Counted from the first letter of the stretch, positions 53,103 through 64,000 are shown. The stretch: DNA of 64,000 nt from Balanoglossus misakiensis (GCA_040954595.2 CM082589.2:2170001-2234000); one strand, 5' to 3'. Numbers and translations: made by a program. Notes: generated by a model not told the origin, from the sequence alone.

Positions 53103-55233
53103 GCGGTAAAAAATACAAATGGTGGACTATGTTCTAACAATATGACGATGCATCAAATTGTCTGCAATCAGTGTACGTGACGTAGTGAGTGACCACAGGC
53201 TTGACAGTTCCAGGTCTTCCCGTTGGTGGTTGCAAGGTCCTACTTCGGCCAGGCCAAACAGTAATCTCTCTCAGCAAGGTGGATCTCTCGGTGGCTGTGG
53301 TGAATATAAAAATAAGACGAACTGCGGCATTATTCTCGATTTTTGCTCAAAATGTTATATTGTAGTTCGGAAGTTGATGCCATCTTCTCAATACTGATCC
53401 CAACACTTCTGACAACGGATTTTGCTTCCGTTGATTTACGCACGTGTTCATATGGCGACAGTAATATATCTACCTGTAGCTTCGGGCGATTGCCACAAAG
53501 GAAATGGATTTTTCAGTTATGTAATACTGCTATGATCATGGATATTCTTGACAAGACACGTATGGGTAAACCATGAAAGGAACTGATGAATATCTCTTTA
53601 TAAATACAGCAATATAAGAAGGACCACTCAATTATAGTCAGTGATACGATACAAGCTCAACATGGTTGAGGTGGAGATCAGTATATCAAGTGAATCCACG
53701 GCGATGGAACCCCGCCCGTCACTTCGACCGACTCGTGCCTGTCAATGTTCTTCTCTGTTTGGAATCAAACATATTAAAAAATTTGTCCTGAAATAATAAA
53801 GTAATGTTTTTTTACTGTACCTCGAACAGCAAGGGTGGACAGGAAAGACTTGAACGCCGATCAGTGTCCTTGACAGGTTGTCGACTTCAACGGAGGTAAC
53901 CCTGAAAAAAATATATTACAACCATTTTTAATTTTTTCTACGATTGTCGGTTTCTCAACTTGACGCTGAACTCAGAATTTCACGAATTAATGGACGTGAT
54001 ATCTTTAATTTGTACAATGGCCTGGGATCGTTTGCTTCAAATGCTGGCGTGGAGATAGGTACATTCGGTGCATTATATACAGTCGCGACATATTGTTTTT
54101 GCGTTGAAAATTCCCAATGTTCCAGATTGACGCCACAATAATCTAAAACTTGCGGAATAAACTCTAATGTATGCATAAATACCACGACTAATTTTTCAGA
54201 GACAGTACTACGCATAAACCAAGTCCATATATTTTCCGCGCTGCTTCTGTTTACATTGTGTTCAGGGAGACAATACAAAACACGGATTCGTTATATTTAC
54301 GACACCGCAGGCGACAACAGATGTATATAAAAAATGTAGGTATAGCGTTGATCCCTGCGTTTTACGGAAAGCGTCCAAACGACTTGTTGGCGATATAGAA
54401 GCGGATGTCAACTGAGACATTTTGTAGTGTTCTAGCTAAACGTACATTAATGTAATGCACTATCCTAAAAACGACACATGTAATGCGCACATGTGAAATG
54501 AATAGACATAGGAAATAGCTTTCCGGAGTGCGACTATATTTTGAATTAAAAAATATTTGTAGCTTGGTGATACATGTAATACTTGGGAGGGACTCGCTAT
54601 CACCGAATCAAAGCATTTGATACGAAAGAAGATTGTAAAAAATCAAGAAAACCAACCTGTACTTGTTGAATTCGCTGATGGAATATATTGTTTCGATCAC
54701 ACAATAGCAATGAAAGCGTGGTTCAGAATGATCTGTCGCAGCGATGACAAGTGTGTTATCAGTCCTTAATGACACAGCCTATTTTGTTCCAAACCGTAGT
54801 GCGTTGTAGTCATGGCAACAGGAAGAGGATGCGCGCCAGCGTGCATTTTGAGAGCACCAATCAACTTACAGCACAGTTAGCAGAATTGCCTTTCAGCCAA
54901 CCACATCCATGGGGTAGGAAAATTTGAAAAATGAATATTTCAGCATTTGCCAGAAGCACACTGGTCCAATTGCCAACACTCGGACTATAATCATGCCAAA
55001 CCCAATGTAATACTAGTATAAGACAGAATCATCTACCACTGTCTAATGAATCACAGCAGTTATCCAAAAACCCAATTGACGTTCAAATCTACATCCTACA
55101 TCTGATTTGAGTCAAATTGCAGTTGTGAGTTACATCCCAAGAGTTTCATTCGTTGGTAATTGTCTTGATTTAATTGATTTCTTTGTTAAAGGCGACCCTT
55201 TAGCGATGGACAAGCTCTAGATCTGCCTTGTCT

Positions 55234-55249
55234 CCCCCCCCCCCCCCCC
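55234..55249. repeat. Poly-C run (16 C)
   Basis: Sixteen consecutive C on the + strand. Confidence 0.9.
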
Positions 55250-56451
55250 ATCCTGAGCGTGCGCCGATGAAATCAGTACCTCTTGTTGTACATGTGTAGG
55301 CCTACGTTCCAAGTATACTACAAGACGTTTTGGTTTCGCCATCTGCACTTCCTAGTCTGCGTCCCTGTAATACATCTACGTCATTCAAGCATGTTAAATT
55401 TAATTGACCTTAATATTTGCTTGTTATGTGATAATTGTCATTCACAGATCTCCCTAAATTGGACTATGAAAGAGCTTGAATATAAATTGATTTTAATGGG
55501 ATAATTAAGCCATTGCAGACAAATGTCTAGGTAGGTCTGTATACTGACTCCCTAACTTTCCCGAATTAAACATGGCTTGTGACATTTCCTTAAATTGGAA
55601 TACAATTTTGAGTGATAATTTAAATATCAAATGACTTCTATAAATCGTTTGCAATTTATTGAAAATAAGTTTAGACTTTCAATACGACATTTGGGAGCAT
55701 ATCGATCGTGTACGTAAAATCGTTTCAGGTATCAAGACCTACCCTAGTTCAAACCCTATTATCTTGTCTCCACTTGACTTAATAATCACGCGAAATTACA
55801 TATATGTTTGTTATTTGCCACTCGAGCGGTTTCCGTAAGGCGCCACGAGCGGTCATTTCACCTGTACGTTGCTGCATGGTGGCGCTGTGGTCGTGCAATG
55901 AAAACCATCCACCGCAAAAGTCAAAATTGGTCACACAGTTCCGAAGCAAAGGCTAATAAAGTAACTGTTTCCATAGCTGACTCTCTTATCACAAAAGTCA
56001 CGGACTGAATTCCTCTTAGACAGTTTATACTGACAGGCCTTACTTTTTTATCGCCATTAGCGGTCGGTTCAACAACAATGTATTGTCACCAACCGACATT
56101 GAAAACGTTACGCAATTTTTTGCCGTGTCACCGTGATAACCGTGCCGTGATCTACATTCATTCGGAGTCACAATTCAAGTCTGGCAAATCCCTTCGAAGG
56201 ACAATACATTGTTGTTCAATAGCTTCCTGGTATTGTGATGCGTTTTCGCGAAGCAAGAAAAGAGAGTAATGGGAAACGTGTCCAAGCATGTCCTGGATTT
56301 CTGTTACCTGGGTAGAGGTATTGAATTGAAGGGTCCTGGGACTGTACACAGAAACATCTATAAATATTTCAGGGCCGGCACCGGATTTCCGAATGTAAAT
56401 AAATCATGTATGACCGATCTGGAAGACGTCAGGTTGTAATGCCTCAGAAAT

Positions 56452-56480
56452 AACAACAACAACAACAACAACAACAACAA
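56452..56480. repeat. (AAC)n microsatellite
   Basis: About nine AAC units, immediately followed by GATGATGGTGATGACG. Confidence 0.92.
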
Positions 56481-56717
56481 AGATGATGGTGATGACGTTG
56501 ACCTTCAAGCTTCTGTCGTGTTGTTTTTACAGGCCATTGGTAATGCCAGATCTATTTGCCATATGGACGCTCACATACCACTCTAAGGCTCAGACGTATA
56601 AACCGTTGAGTGAATCGAAGCAACACCAAGGTTATCGTCTGTCTGGTATGGTAATGAATTTGTGCGTTTGAAGTCCTGTCCAATACCTTTGAACTACGGC
56701 CAAGATTACACAGCCCA

Positions 56718-56760
56718 TCGCAACGCAACGCAACGCAACACACAGCAACACAGCAGAGCA
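56718..56760. repeat. (CAACG)n and related CAACA/CAGCA repeat
   Basis: Four CAACG units decay into CAACACACAGCAACACAGCA. The repeat accounts for the cysteine- and valine-rich minus-strand frame over it. Confidence 0.8.
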
Positions 56761-57635
56761 AAGCACAACTGAACTGAGCCAATGTCATCACTTCCACTGA
56801 TGCGCTCATACTGACTACGCAAGTCACGGTTGTGAAGGCATCCGGCCAACCCTTATTGGTTGCTACCACTCCCCACTTTTTCCAAGCGCCTATGCGATTC
56901 AAAGAAAAAAAGGCCAAACGATCAATACGTTTACAACATTTTGAGGTTTTCAAAACACCTTTTGAGTAGTGCTGTAAACAATTTCCGGGTCGTGTCTTAC
57001 GCCATGCTTGGTCGTCATCACTTCAACTGGGCTTTAACAAGCATGGCGGGCGGAGGTCGTGACCTGTCACCCACAATTCAGCGTGCCTTGACCCCATCCT
57101 GTTTTGCTAAACTGTCCTGGTTCTGCAGTGGAAAGTACGTAAGAGAGCCTCGGGCCATGACAACCACAACACGGTTTACCGATGGATATGTTTTATGACT
57201 TCAGATGAAATTTACGGCCCTGCTTTTTCCGCCGCTCTCGTCTTTCAACACAAACAAAACTAGCGGCGCGGTAAATATCGGAGTGCTTTCGGACGGTCTC
57301 CCTCATCGGAAATCGCGATAATTAGTCATCCTTAATGAGCCAAGTGTCCCTGATCATAATTGTTATGATCAAGTACACCTTGAAAAATGTACACATTTTC
57401 ACCACGTACCACACGTCAGGTGTTTACCTGTCCATGCCTTGATGAAGTATTTGAAAAGAACTATTTTGCAGTTGTCAAAGAAATAGTTACCGATGAACTT
57501 TCGGTGATGTTCTTGTCAAAATCTTCCACCATTATTAGGCGTTCGACCCTTGATGTAAACATAAGTTCGTGACAATAAAGTCCTATAGGTAACGTAAATG
57601 GAAAATTGTAACCAGAAAAACAAATCGGGATTTAC

Positions 57636-57735
57636 CGTGGATGAAGAACGGCGAACTTGAAGCGCCTCTGGACGACCACGTGATGACGTCTGGTCAACAT
57701 CGTCATAGTTACAGGATGATGACGATCCATACTCT
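57636..57735 (-). CDS. Candidate minus-strand internal exon (100 bp)
   Basis: On the minus strand, an acceptor TTCTTTAACGGCAG (AG at 57737-57736) and a donor CCACG|GTAAAT (GT at 57635-57634) enclose 100 bp. One frame is fully open and reads EYGSSSSCNYDDVDQTSS... ending RRSSST, a hydrophilic, Ser-rich sequence. It enters with a split codon and leaves in phase 0. It could instead be a non-coding leader exon. No family is recognised, and it does not join in frame with 58615-58656. Confidence 0.2.
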
Positions 57736-58038
57736 CTGCCGTTAAAGAATGAGCTAAATATTATTTTCATGTCAGTAAAAAAAATAGATTGCATACAATG
57801 AGACAAATGGCTTCGGGGAACCCGGTTTGCGTACCCTGACAGGAAAGCACGCTCGGCTTTGGAAAGCTATGACGTAGCAGCTGAGCCGAAAGTAGGGCAC
57901 ATGTCCCCGGCTTGTTTACACAGACCGGCGCTTCTTTGCCCGGTCTAGTCCTCTTTCCGACAAGTGATAGTAAAATCCTTTAAGTGGCGAACTAGTTCAT
58001 CTCTTGTTTTGCCATCATAACCACTGTGCGCATGAGAC

Positions 58039-58053
58039 GGGGGGGGGGGGGGG
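58039..58053. repeat. Poly-G run (15 G)
   Basis: Fifteen consecutive G on the + strand, at the edge of the CpG-rich zone. Confidence 0.9.
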
Positions 58054-58614
58054 AGCTCGTCGGGATGAATGGCTGATGACGTCATGAAATTGCAGGAAAC
58101 TTTACTTTTTTGTCCGGACAAAAGCCCCTCGGATCGCCTTTATGTTTTCCCATTCTACCGGGGTGGTATTTTCCCCCCATGGCTTTTCAGCCGGCATTGT
58201 CCGCTTGTTGCGTCTCGCCTTTCTCTCCCGCCCCTCCGAGTTGAATTCATCGGGGTTCTCTGTAATGGGCACATTCCATTCACTTTGGAGGGGTGGAAAC
58301 CCCTGAACAAGTATTGCATTCAGCATAGAACGGGATATTTGACAAATACAGAAAGGGCACATTTAAATCGAGTGATCGAGACAAGACATCAGTAATCGCG
58401 TTAACTAAAACGCATAGAAAAGACAAAAACGTTTCTAGTCACATTTGTGGTTAAAATCCTGGAGAGAAAAAAGCGAGTTCGTTTAGATTGACGTCACTGT
58501 CTAAACGCAGCTAAAATGCGACCACTCGCACAATACGGTAACTTTCTTCCGACAATATTTTCTGTCCGCCGCCGGAAGTTCCTGTTGATTTGTAACAAGC
58601 GCAAAACAACTTAC

Positions 58615-58656
58615 CCACCCACGCCAAACAGTGGAAGCACCAACCCGTGTCCCCAT
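58615..58656 (-). CDS. Possible minus-strand first coding exon, divergent to the 58695 gene
   Basis: On the minus strand an ATG at 58656 (MGTRVGASTVWRGW) runs 14 codons to a consensus donor GGGTGG|GTAAGT (GT at 58614-58613). Its start codon is only 38 bp from the + strand ATG at 58695, so if both are real they share a CpG-rich promoter region and their leaders overlap. The short length makes the coding call weak; it may be a 5' UTR exon instead, even of the minus-strand GPCR at 53 kb. Confidence 0.2.
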
Positions 58657-58694
58657 CAGTTCACGTTCGAAAACTTCCCCCTCCCCGAACAGTA

Positions 58695-58917
58695 ATGGCA
58701 CGGTCCGAAGCACACTCGTCGGCAGGACAAAAGCGCCCTCATGAATATTTCATGAGGTGGAAAAGTTTAAAAGAATCTCTCGTTATAGAATGCATCTCAC
58801 TGAGCAGCTGGTACGCGGAATCAGCTGACTTGCCTGAGCAAACTCGACGAAGGGTATATTACAAGATAATCACCAACGCGAAGAAAAAAGTGTCACAGCA
58901 AATCCTCAACATCTCAG
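58695..58917 (+). CDS. First coding exon of an unrecognised + strand gene (74 codons, then donor)
   Basis: An ATG with G at -3 and +4 opens 74 codons that end exactly at a consensus donor, CTCAG|GTGAGT (GT at 58918). One base is left over (phase 1). The peptide begins MARSEAHSSAGQKRPHEYF. It is basic and probably helical, with RWKSLKES, WYAESADLPEQTRRR and a KKK cluster near its end. I do not recognise the family. It sits in a CpG-rich zone that looks like a promoter. No later exon in the right phase was found convincingly between here and the TPMT-like gene, although several open stretches exist (for example 60.85-61.07 and 61.32-61.64 kb). The composition and the splice site argue for a real exon, but this is inference. 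Confidence 0.5.
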
Positions 58918-61900
58918 GTGAGTTTTCACTTCTTCTTATTTAGTTCTCCGCACGTGTTCGCAAACTTAAACATTGGCGACTTCGTAACAAGTCGAGAGCC
59001 ATTCTCTATTGAAGATGTGAAGTGAATTCATTTTACGAGCGACACTAAAATAAGAATCTTTTGCGGTCACACCTTAATATATATGAGATCCTTCGAACGC
59101 TTCTCTTATCGATGTGCCATCATTATCATCATGCATCGGCAACACCAATATTTCTATCTTGGTAATTTTTAACATCATTGTCGCTGACCGCCGCAGATTT
59201 TTGTGTTTGAGCTAATGGGACTCCTGACTGGTGCCGGAGACTAGAGCCTCTCGACTGGCCCAGTGAACTTTTCACACTTCACCGACCCCTGTGATTCGAC
59301 CCAGTGACAAATCGGTCTCGGCTTTTCAACATTCCCGCCTAAAACGCACGCAATAAGTGAACCATCACACGTAGCAGTTTCCAGCCGGTATGGATGGTCG
59401 CAGGTCAACCTACACTTAAGTCATCGCGCCGGGGTTTACACCAAAATTTCATAATAATTTCCGGTCACCTTTTGGAATGAGGCCAAATATTATGACTGAC
59501 AAAAGGGAAAGGGGCACGCGTGAGTTGTAAACACGATATTAATTTAAGAAAACTAATTGCCCCGGATACTTTCAATTTGAAATATAATATGATAAATCTG
59601 AACATAGTCGGCTTTCCAACTGACTTGACCGACGCAGCTTAAATCACCGCGACTGTTCGCTATCACGGCGGGCGCACCGGTGCATGACAACCAGTGGAGT
59701 GCACTTTCAGTTGACCAACAGACTTCATCTTTATTCAAACGAGAAGGTATAGCTTTACCCACTTGCTTTCCGTGACGCAAGCCTCGCAGACAGACCCCTT
59801 TTTGTGTCGCCCGTCTGACCTGGGAAGGTCAGAGTCGAAATCAGTGAGTGTCGACACGGATGATGCACTATTAAGCCAGGCGGTCGCGGGGTTGTCAGTT
59901 CAATTTTACCGCGTTCAGGTATATGTACGTCTCAACGGCGATTCGAGAGGCCAATCCGGCGTCCTCAGGCTTCTGAGCGTGGACACACCGTCGCGCAACC
60001 ACCTCGTAGTTTCCTCCTAAGAAAACACGGTTATGAGTACGTGTAGCAAGCCCGTTTATACTCTGACCCCGTCCCCTCCTCAGAGCCCTTAATTTGAAAA
60101 CTCGTCGTGTGCCGCGTTGACTAAAGAGGTGGCCAACCGGCCAATATATGCACACTGGTCCAGTCGTCACCCTCAAATACATGTACGTTGGACAACGCTC
60201 TCTGTTTATCAATACAGGAAAATTGTGGCGATGAACAGAAAAGGGGCAGTGGGGCTTATACAAATAACCTAGGGATAAATACGTTGTTACGAAACATGTT
60301 AAGTAGCCTTGGTTTGAAAACACAGTCTGAGAGGTGCCGTAGAAGACAACATTCTACTCGGCGATTTTCTCAAGTTTGCTGATGATGCGGATCCGGGCTC
60401 TCCTGCTTCCGCCAGGAGATCTCAAATAACGAACGCATGTCTTTTCCTGCGACCGACTGGCAACACCACACTATTAGACGTCCTTTGGTGTTTAGAAATC
60501 ACAGGCGCGTGAATTGATTTGGATGCCGTGTTTCTTGCGACCCAATTTGAAGTTCTTTGTGGGTCGCTCACAAAGAGCATATATAAGAGTGTGGTTCAAT
60601 ACATAAACGTTACTACTCTGAAGAACGAATATGTGGGTTTGGGTCGCCCAGACTGGCGTGTCTCTCGCATAAGGGGAAGTGTCCATTGTTGGCGAATGAC
60701 GCCCGTAACAAATCTTACATTATAGTCAACTCTCTACAGGGGCAGCCCGCTCTTGTTTAGCGACCGTAATTATCCAAAGACGCTGTGAATCCGTGTGCAA
60801 AACTATTCAAGGAGATCTCACTTGATGAGCGCCCCGGATTGTTCAAGGCGACAGAACCCATGCGGTTTTTCAATGGCGGGTTCCCTTCTCACATTGTTGC
60901 AAGACCTTGGCGACCGACAGACCTATCTGGTTGGCATGTCCATCAAGGCAATCTCCGGCGAGGAGGATTGTCTGTCGAGACAAATGCGTGAAAACACACG
61001 GCGAATAAAGGGGAAGCCCGCTATATCCGACCACAGGAAGTCGGGAGGGGGAGAGGGGGGGGGGGGCATTTCAGTCGTGTCTATCGTCTGCAGTTTCTTG
61101 TTCTAATCCCTCCAATCTTTAAATGACCTGCATACACTGCCGCCATGTTCAGTCATTGTCATGTAGTTTACGTCCAGGTATCATTCCTGTTGTCAACAAT
61201 GACAATGCACATTGCAGACATAAGTTGACCGTGTTGGCGAGCCCATTATTGTCAAAGGTATTGCATCATACTGAGGGGTCCATAACATTGCTGACAACTT
61301 CAATAACAGTTGCTGCCCAGAACACAAAATAAACATATCAAAAGGAATGGTGGCTCTTTGTGCATGTTACATGCAGTGGTTGGAACTCAACGTGACAGAC
61401 TTTGGACACGCGGCACTTTCACTCAATCTTATGATGTGTACACAGGCGGTTTTTTGGCCCACACCGCCATGCTACTTCTGTGCAAACCATCAATCGACCT
61501 GAGAGCCTATTCAGCTTATGAATGTCCTTTCGTCTGTTTCAACGTTGCTATGCACATGCGGAGATATGCAGGGACAGTTCTAGAAAGCACCATCAAAGTT
61601 CAGGCAGTGTTCAAGTCACTTTCAAGGGATATATTCCTTTGAAATACATGTAGGACCTGGCAACCAGTCACAGTTGAAGTTGTTTGCTGATACGCGCACA
61701 TGAGTTGCGTATTAGTCTAGATACATGCGCAGTGGTGATGACCGATTTATTGCATGACACTGTTGAATAAAGCTAAGTGTATCAGTCTTTGACTTGTTTT
61801 CGGCAGAAACCTTCTCATTGTGTTCTGCTGAACCTTGGCTGAATCGAACCTGCGCACGTGATGTTTACTGCGACCATACTGTCGATTTTCACGGGTGGAT

Positions 61901-62226
61901 GGAGCCGAATTGGCCGGCGCATCGACTCGTAAACGGACAACTTGGACGGCACACGGCACGTGACGACACATCGCGGTGACACATGACGTCACAGATCACA
62001 ACTTTACCGATTGCATGAAAATAGTCGAGGATCGAGACCCACTCAACGGATACATGGCCGTTCTCTCCATGACAGACAGTCTTTCGTTTGTGCCACACAA
62101 GCGATGGTGGCGCCGTTCAAAAAACAATAACAGACACTTGTGGAAGAATTGCTCTTTGTGGTTTAAGGAGAAAGAAAACGTTGTGATGTGTGAATTTAAT
62201 TAATCGTCCTCCATTTACTTTCTCAG
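58918..62226. other. No secure coding sequence between the 58.7 kb exon and the TPMT-like gene
   Basis: This is presumed intron of the 58695 gene plus upstream sequence of the TPMT-like gene. Open, coding-like stretches occur at 60846-61070 (MAGSLLTLLQDLGDRQTYL...) and 61310-61642, but no pair of splice sites in the required phase was convincing. Confidence 0.45.
61055..61066. repeat. Poly-G run (12 G) in a purine-rich tract
   Basis: TCGGGAGGGGGAGA precedes twelve G. Confidence 0.9.
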
Positions 62227-62258
62227 GGAGTTTACATTAAGGATTACTGCAAGTCATA
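62227..62258 (+). other. Probable 5' UTR part of the first coding exon of the TPMT-like gene
   Basis: A pyrimidine-rich tract ending in TTTACTTTCTCAG (AG at 62225-62226) lies just before the start codon. It is a good splice acceptor, so a further non-coding 5' exon and the transcription start probably lie upstream. I could not place that exon. If the acceptor is unused, the leader simply continues further left. Confidence 0.5.
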
Positions 62259-63913
62259 ATGGCAGACGTCGCGAAGGAAAATGGCGTGGTCGAGAAAGCG
62301 AATGGCGTCGAGAAGAAACCAATCAAGAATGGCGTCAAGGCAGTCGAACAGAATACCGAACGGACGACAAGGAAAAGGAAAAATCAATTTGGGGATGACG
62401 ATGATGAATATATGACGGTTGATATTTGGCGTAAACGATGGAAGAGAGGCCAAACTAAATTCCACATGCAAAAAGTCCACCCGTAAGTGCATCTGTCCGT
62501 TTGTCTATCTGCCTGCCTGCCTGTCTGTGTGTTTGTCTGTCTGCATACTCCTCTCTGTTTGACGATAGCCGTCTCTACGTTTTAGCCAAGCTATCGATAT
62601 AAAGCAATCACACTACCCTTACAATAGCAAAGGACATTTACTTTAACTATGTAATTAACGTTACCTTTACAGAGTATTGGAGAAGAACTTCGACTGGCTC
62701 ACGAAGGGTGAAAGCAAGCGCCGGGTATTTCTGCCACTTTGCGGGAAGTCATTAGATCTGAAATGGTAAGCAGAAGTTCATTACTAAATTATGAATTATA
62801 TCCTTAACGCGTGTGATATAAAGTTGTGGGTTCTGGTATTTTATTATGGCCATAGCAACTTTAAATGTATGCTGTTATTGTAAAATTCATATCCCCATAA
62901 ATGTCGCCACCGGACCCTCCAACAATGATTTGAAGCAATTTCCTTTCCCGTTTTCCCGTCAGGCTTGTTGATAAGGGCCAAGTCGTGATTGGCAATGAGT
63001 GTTCTTCGGAAGGAGTCGAGCAGTTTTTCGATGAACATAATTTAGAGTACACGAAGCAGGCTTTGGAAAATATCGATGGGGATGTGTACAAGGTGAGCGT
63101 TAACAGTTTGCCCACGATTACTAGTAAACCCCAGTTCCCCTAATGTTCAACTTGTTACTTGAAGTTGACGTTGACACCTTGGTTACATTCACGGCATGTA
63201 TCATTAATTTTATCCCTTTTCTTTACAGGCTAAAGACACAGACATAAGCATTTATTGTTGTGACTATTTTGCATTGAAAGAGGACATTATTGGTACGTTT
63301 GATTGCATCTGGGACAGAGGTTCTCTGGCCGCCATAGATCCAAAAGACAGAGTCAGGTAAGTTTAGCGCCCCCTACGCCATGGAACATTTGGCTTTTCTT
63401 TATGGTGAAATCGTCACGTTATGATACCCAACGACCCTGTTATCAAAAGGTATTATATCTTACTATTATTTTTTAACACTCAAATATTCACAGATATGCA
63501 AAAGTGATGGGGCCGTTACTGAAGAAAGATGGACGTTATCTTTTGGACTCATTTCAAGTCGACCATGGTGCATTTATTGGTCCGCCGTACGAAATCAAAC
63601 CGGAAGAAGTAAAAGAAATATACAGTAAGACAATCAGTTATACATTCATTCAAGTTCGGGTTGTAAATGTCCGTACAGTTCTGTTACGTTTCTACACTTT
63701 TTTGCAACTTGTGACTCTGTTTTTTTCCCTTACATTTCCACGCTATTTCTACGTCACATAGGTGAATACTTCAATGTGGACAGGAAGATGACACGAGACG
63801 CTATGTCGCAATGGCAGAGGGAATGGGGCGTCGCCTACTTCATTCAGGACGTCTATCACATCACACCGAAGGTCGAAGAGGAGAAAGACAAACCCGCATG
63901 CGCAGAAGACTAA
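62259..63913 (+). CDS. TPMT: Thiopurine S-methyltransferase-like gene, six coding exons, 285 aa
   Basis: This gene encodes a SAM-dependent methyltransferase of the TPMT family (Pfam PF05724). The vertebrate enzyme methylates the sulphur of aromatic and heterocyclic thiols in the cytosol. Coding exons are 62259-62482, 62673-62765, 62963-63092, 63229-63356, 63494-63624 and 63762-63913. Every intron is GT-AG (190, 197, 136, 137 and 137 bp), and the parts total 858 nt, or 286 codons including TAA. Family landmarks are VDIWRKRWKRGQTKFH at about residues 54-69, RVFLPLCGKSLDLKW (92-106, SAM-binding loop), an acidic residue in VVIGNECS (E118), the IYCCDYF strand, CIWDRGSLAAID, and a C-terminal WGVAYFIQDVYHIT. 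The ATG has A at -3 and G at +4, with an in-frame TAA 21 bases upstream. About 45 extra charged N-terminal residues make it longer than the roughly 245-aa human enzyme. Family assignment is strong; the natural substrate is unknown. Confidence 0.93.
62505..62545. repeat. (CTGC/CTGT)n microsatellite in intron 1 of the TPMT-like gene
   Basis: Imperfect CTGC then CTGT units lie just after the first donor. They are removed by splicing. Confidence 0.85.
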
Positions 63914-64000
63914 GGGAGAGGCCGGCTGGAACACACAGACTGGCGAACCGGTTATTCAACACGTGAAACTTGTCTTTGAATTCAAGCTAATCAGGAACGA
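63914..64000 (+). other. Start of the 3' UTR of the TPMT-like gene
   Basis: The window ends 87 bases after the stop codon. No polyadenylation signal is present. Confidence 0.6.

Larger units (their letters stand above)
53103..57635. other. No secure gene; upstream side of the GPCR
   Basis: This probably holds the GPCR leader intron. A 107-codon minus-strand frame (53955-54278) and a + strand frame (56860-57198) have no domain or clear splice support. Simple repeats are listed separately. Confidence 0.5.
57800..60500. promoter_or_regulatory. CpG-rich zone, probable promoter region
   Basis: CG dinucleotides are visibly denser here than in the AT-rich sequence on either side, and stops are rarer in several frames. 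The zone contains the well-formed + strand first exon at 58695 and a minus-strand donor at 58614. This is the expected setting for a transcription start, perhaps bidirectional. The edges are judged by eye. Confidence 0.4.

Noticed and set aside
53090-53140. GPCR open frame extending 17 codons upstream to a TTG
   Set aside because: A TTG start is unlikely in an animal nuclear gene. The ATG at 53089 has a strong context and a splice acceptor lies within the extension.
56552-56953. 133-codon minus-strand ORF
   Set aside because: A large part is produced by the CAACG/CAACA repeat read as Cys/Val/Ala, and no splice or domain support exists.
60318-60510. FADD motif resembling the reverse transcriptase active site
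   Set aside because: The surrounding translation lacks other reverse transcriptase blocks, and a four-residue match is expected by chance.

Overview
This is nuclear DNA from an animal, most likely a marine invertebrate. The evidence is AT-rich and gene-poor sequence, GT-AG introns of about 130-200 bp in the one multi-exon gene, a single-exon rhodopsin-class GPCR, many TACATGTA/TACGTA-type simple repeats, and small cut-and-paste transposon remnants. The gene content would suit an invertebrate deuterostome (hemichordate, cephalochordate, echinoderm) or a lophotrochozoan. The sequence alone does not decide between them. There are no bacterial-type operons, CRISPR arrays, rRNA genes or convincing tRNA genes.

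Layout. From 1 to about 36.2 kb there is no gene I can defend, only short chance-like ORFs, microsatellites and a few weak candidate exons. One ORF (5923-6435, 170 codons) is longer than chance would normally give. A degraded piggyBac-like transposon lies at 36239-37824. Both TTAA target sites and matching CCCT ends are intact, and it holds recognisable pieces of a dead transposase on the + strand. Two copies of one TA-flanked foldback MITE lie at 41987-42188 and 43071-43260. Between 42.5 and 47.4 kb are CpG-rich patches, each with a good minus-strand splice donor. They may be first exons of a minus-strand transcription unit, but no protein is recognised.

From 52 kb onward the window is richer. 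A complete class A GPCR (353 aa) is on the minus strand at 52028-53089, with a splice acceptor 11 bases before its ATG. A CpG-rich zone at about 57.8-60.5 kb holds a well-formed first coding exon on the + strand (58695-58917) of an unrecognised gene, and a possible divergent minus-strand first exon only 38 bp away. The right end holds a complete six-exon thiopurine S-methyltransferase-like gene (62259-63913, 285 aa), whose exon phases all join in frame.

The GPCR (probable peptide or small-ligand sensing) and the methyltransferase (cytosolic, S-adenosylmethionine-dependent) have no evident functional link. They look like ordinary neighbours in a eukaryotic genome. I did not find a coherent new system. 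The best leads are the piggyBac relic with intact ends, the extended N-terminus of the methyltransferase, the unidentified exon at 58.7 kb, and the CpG patches with minus-strand donors.
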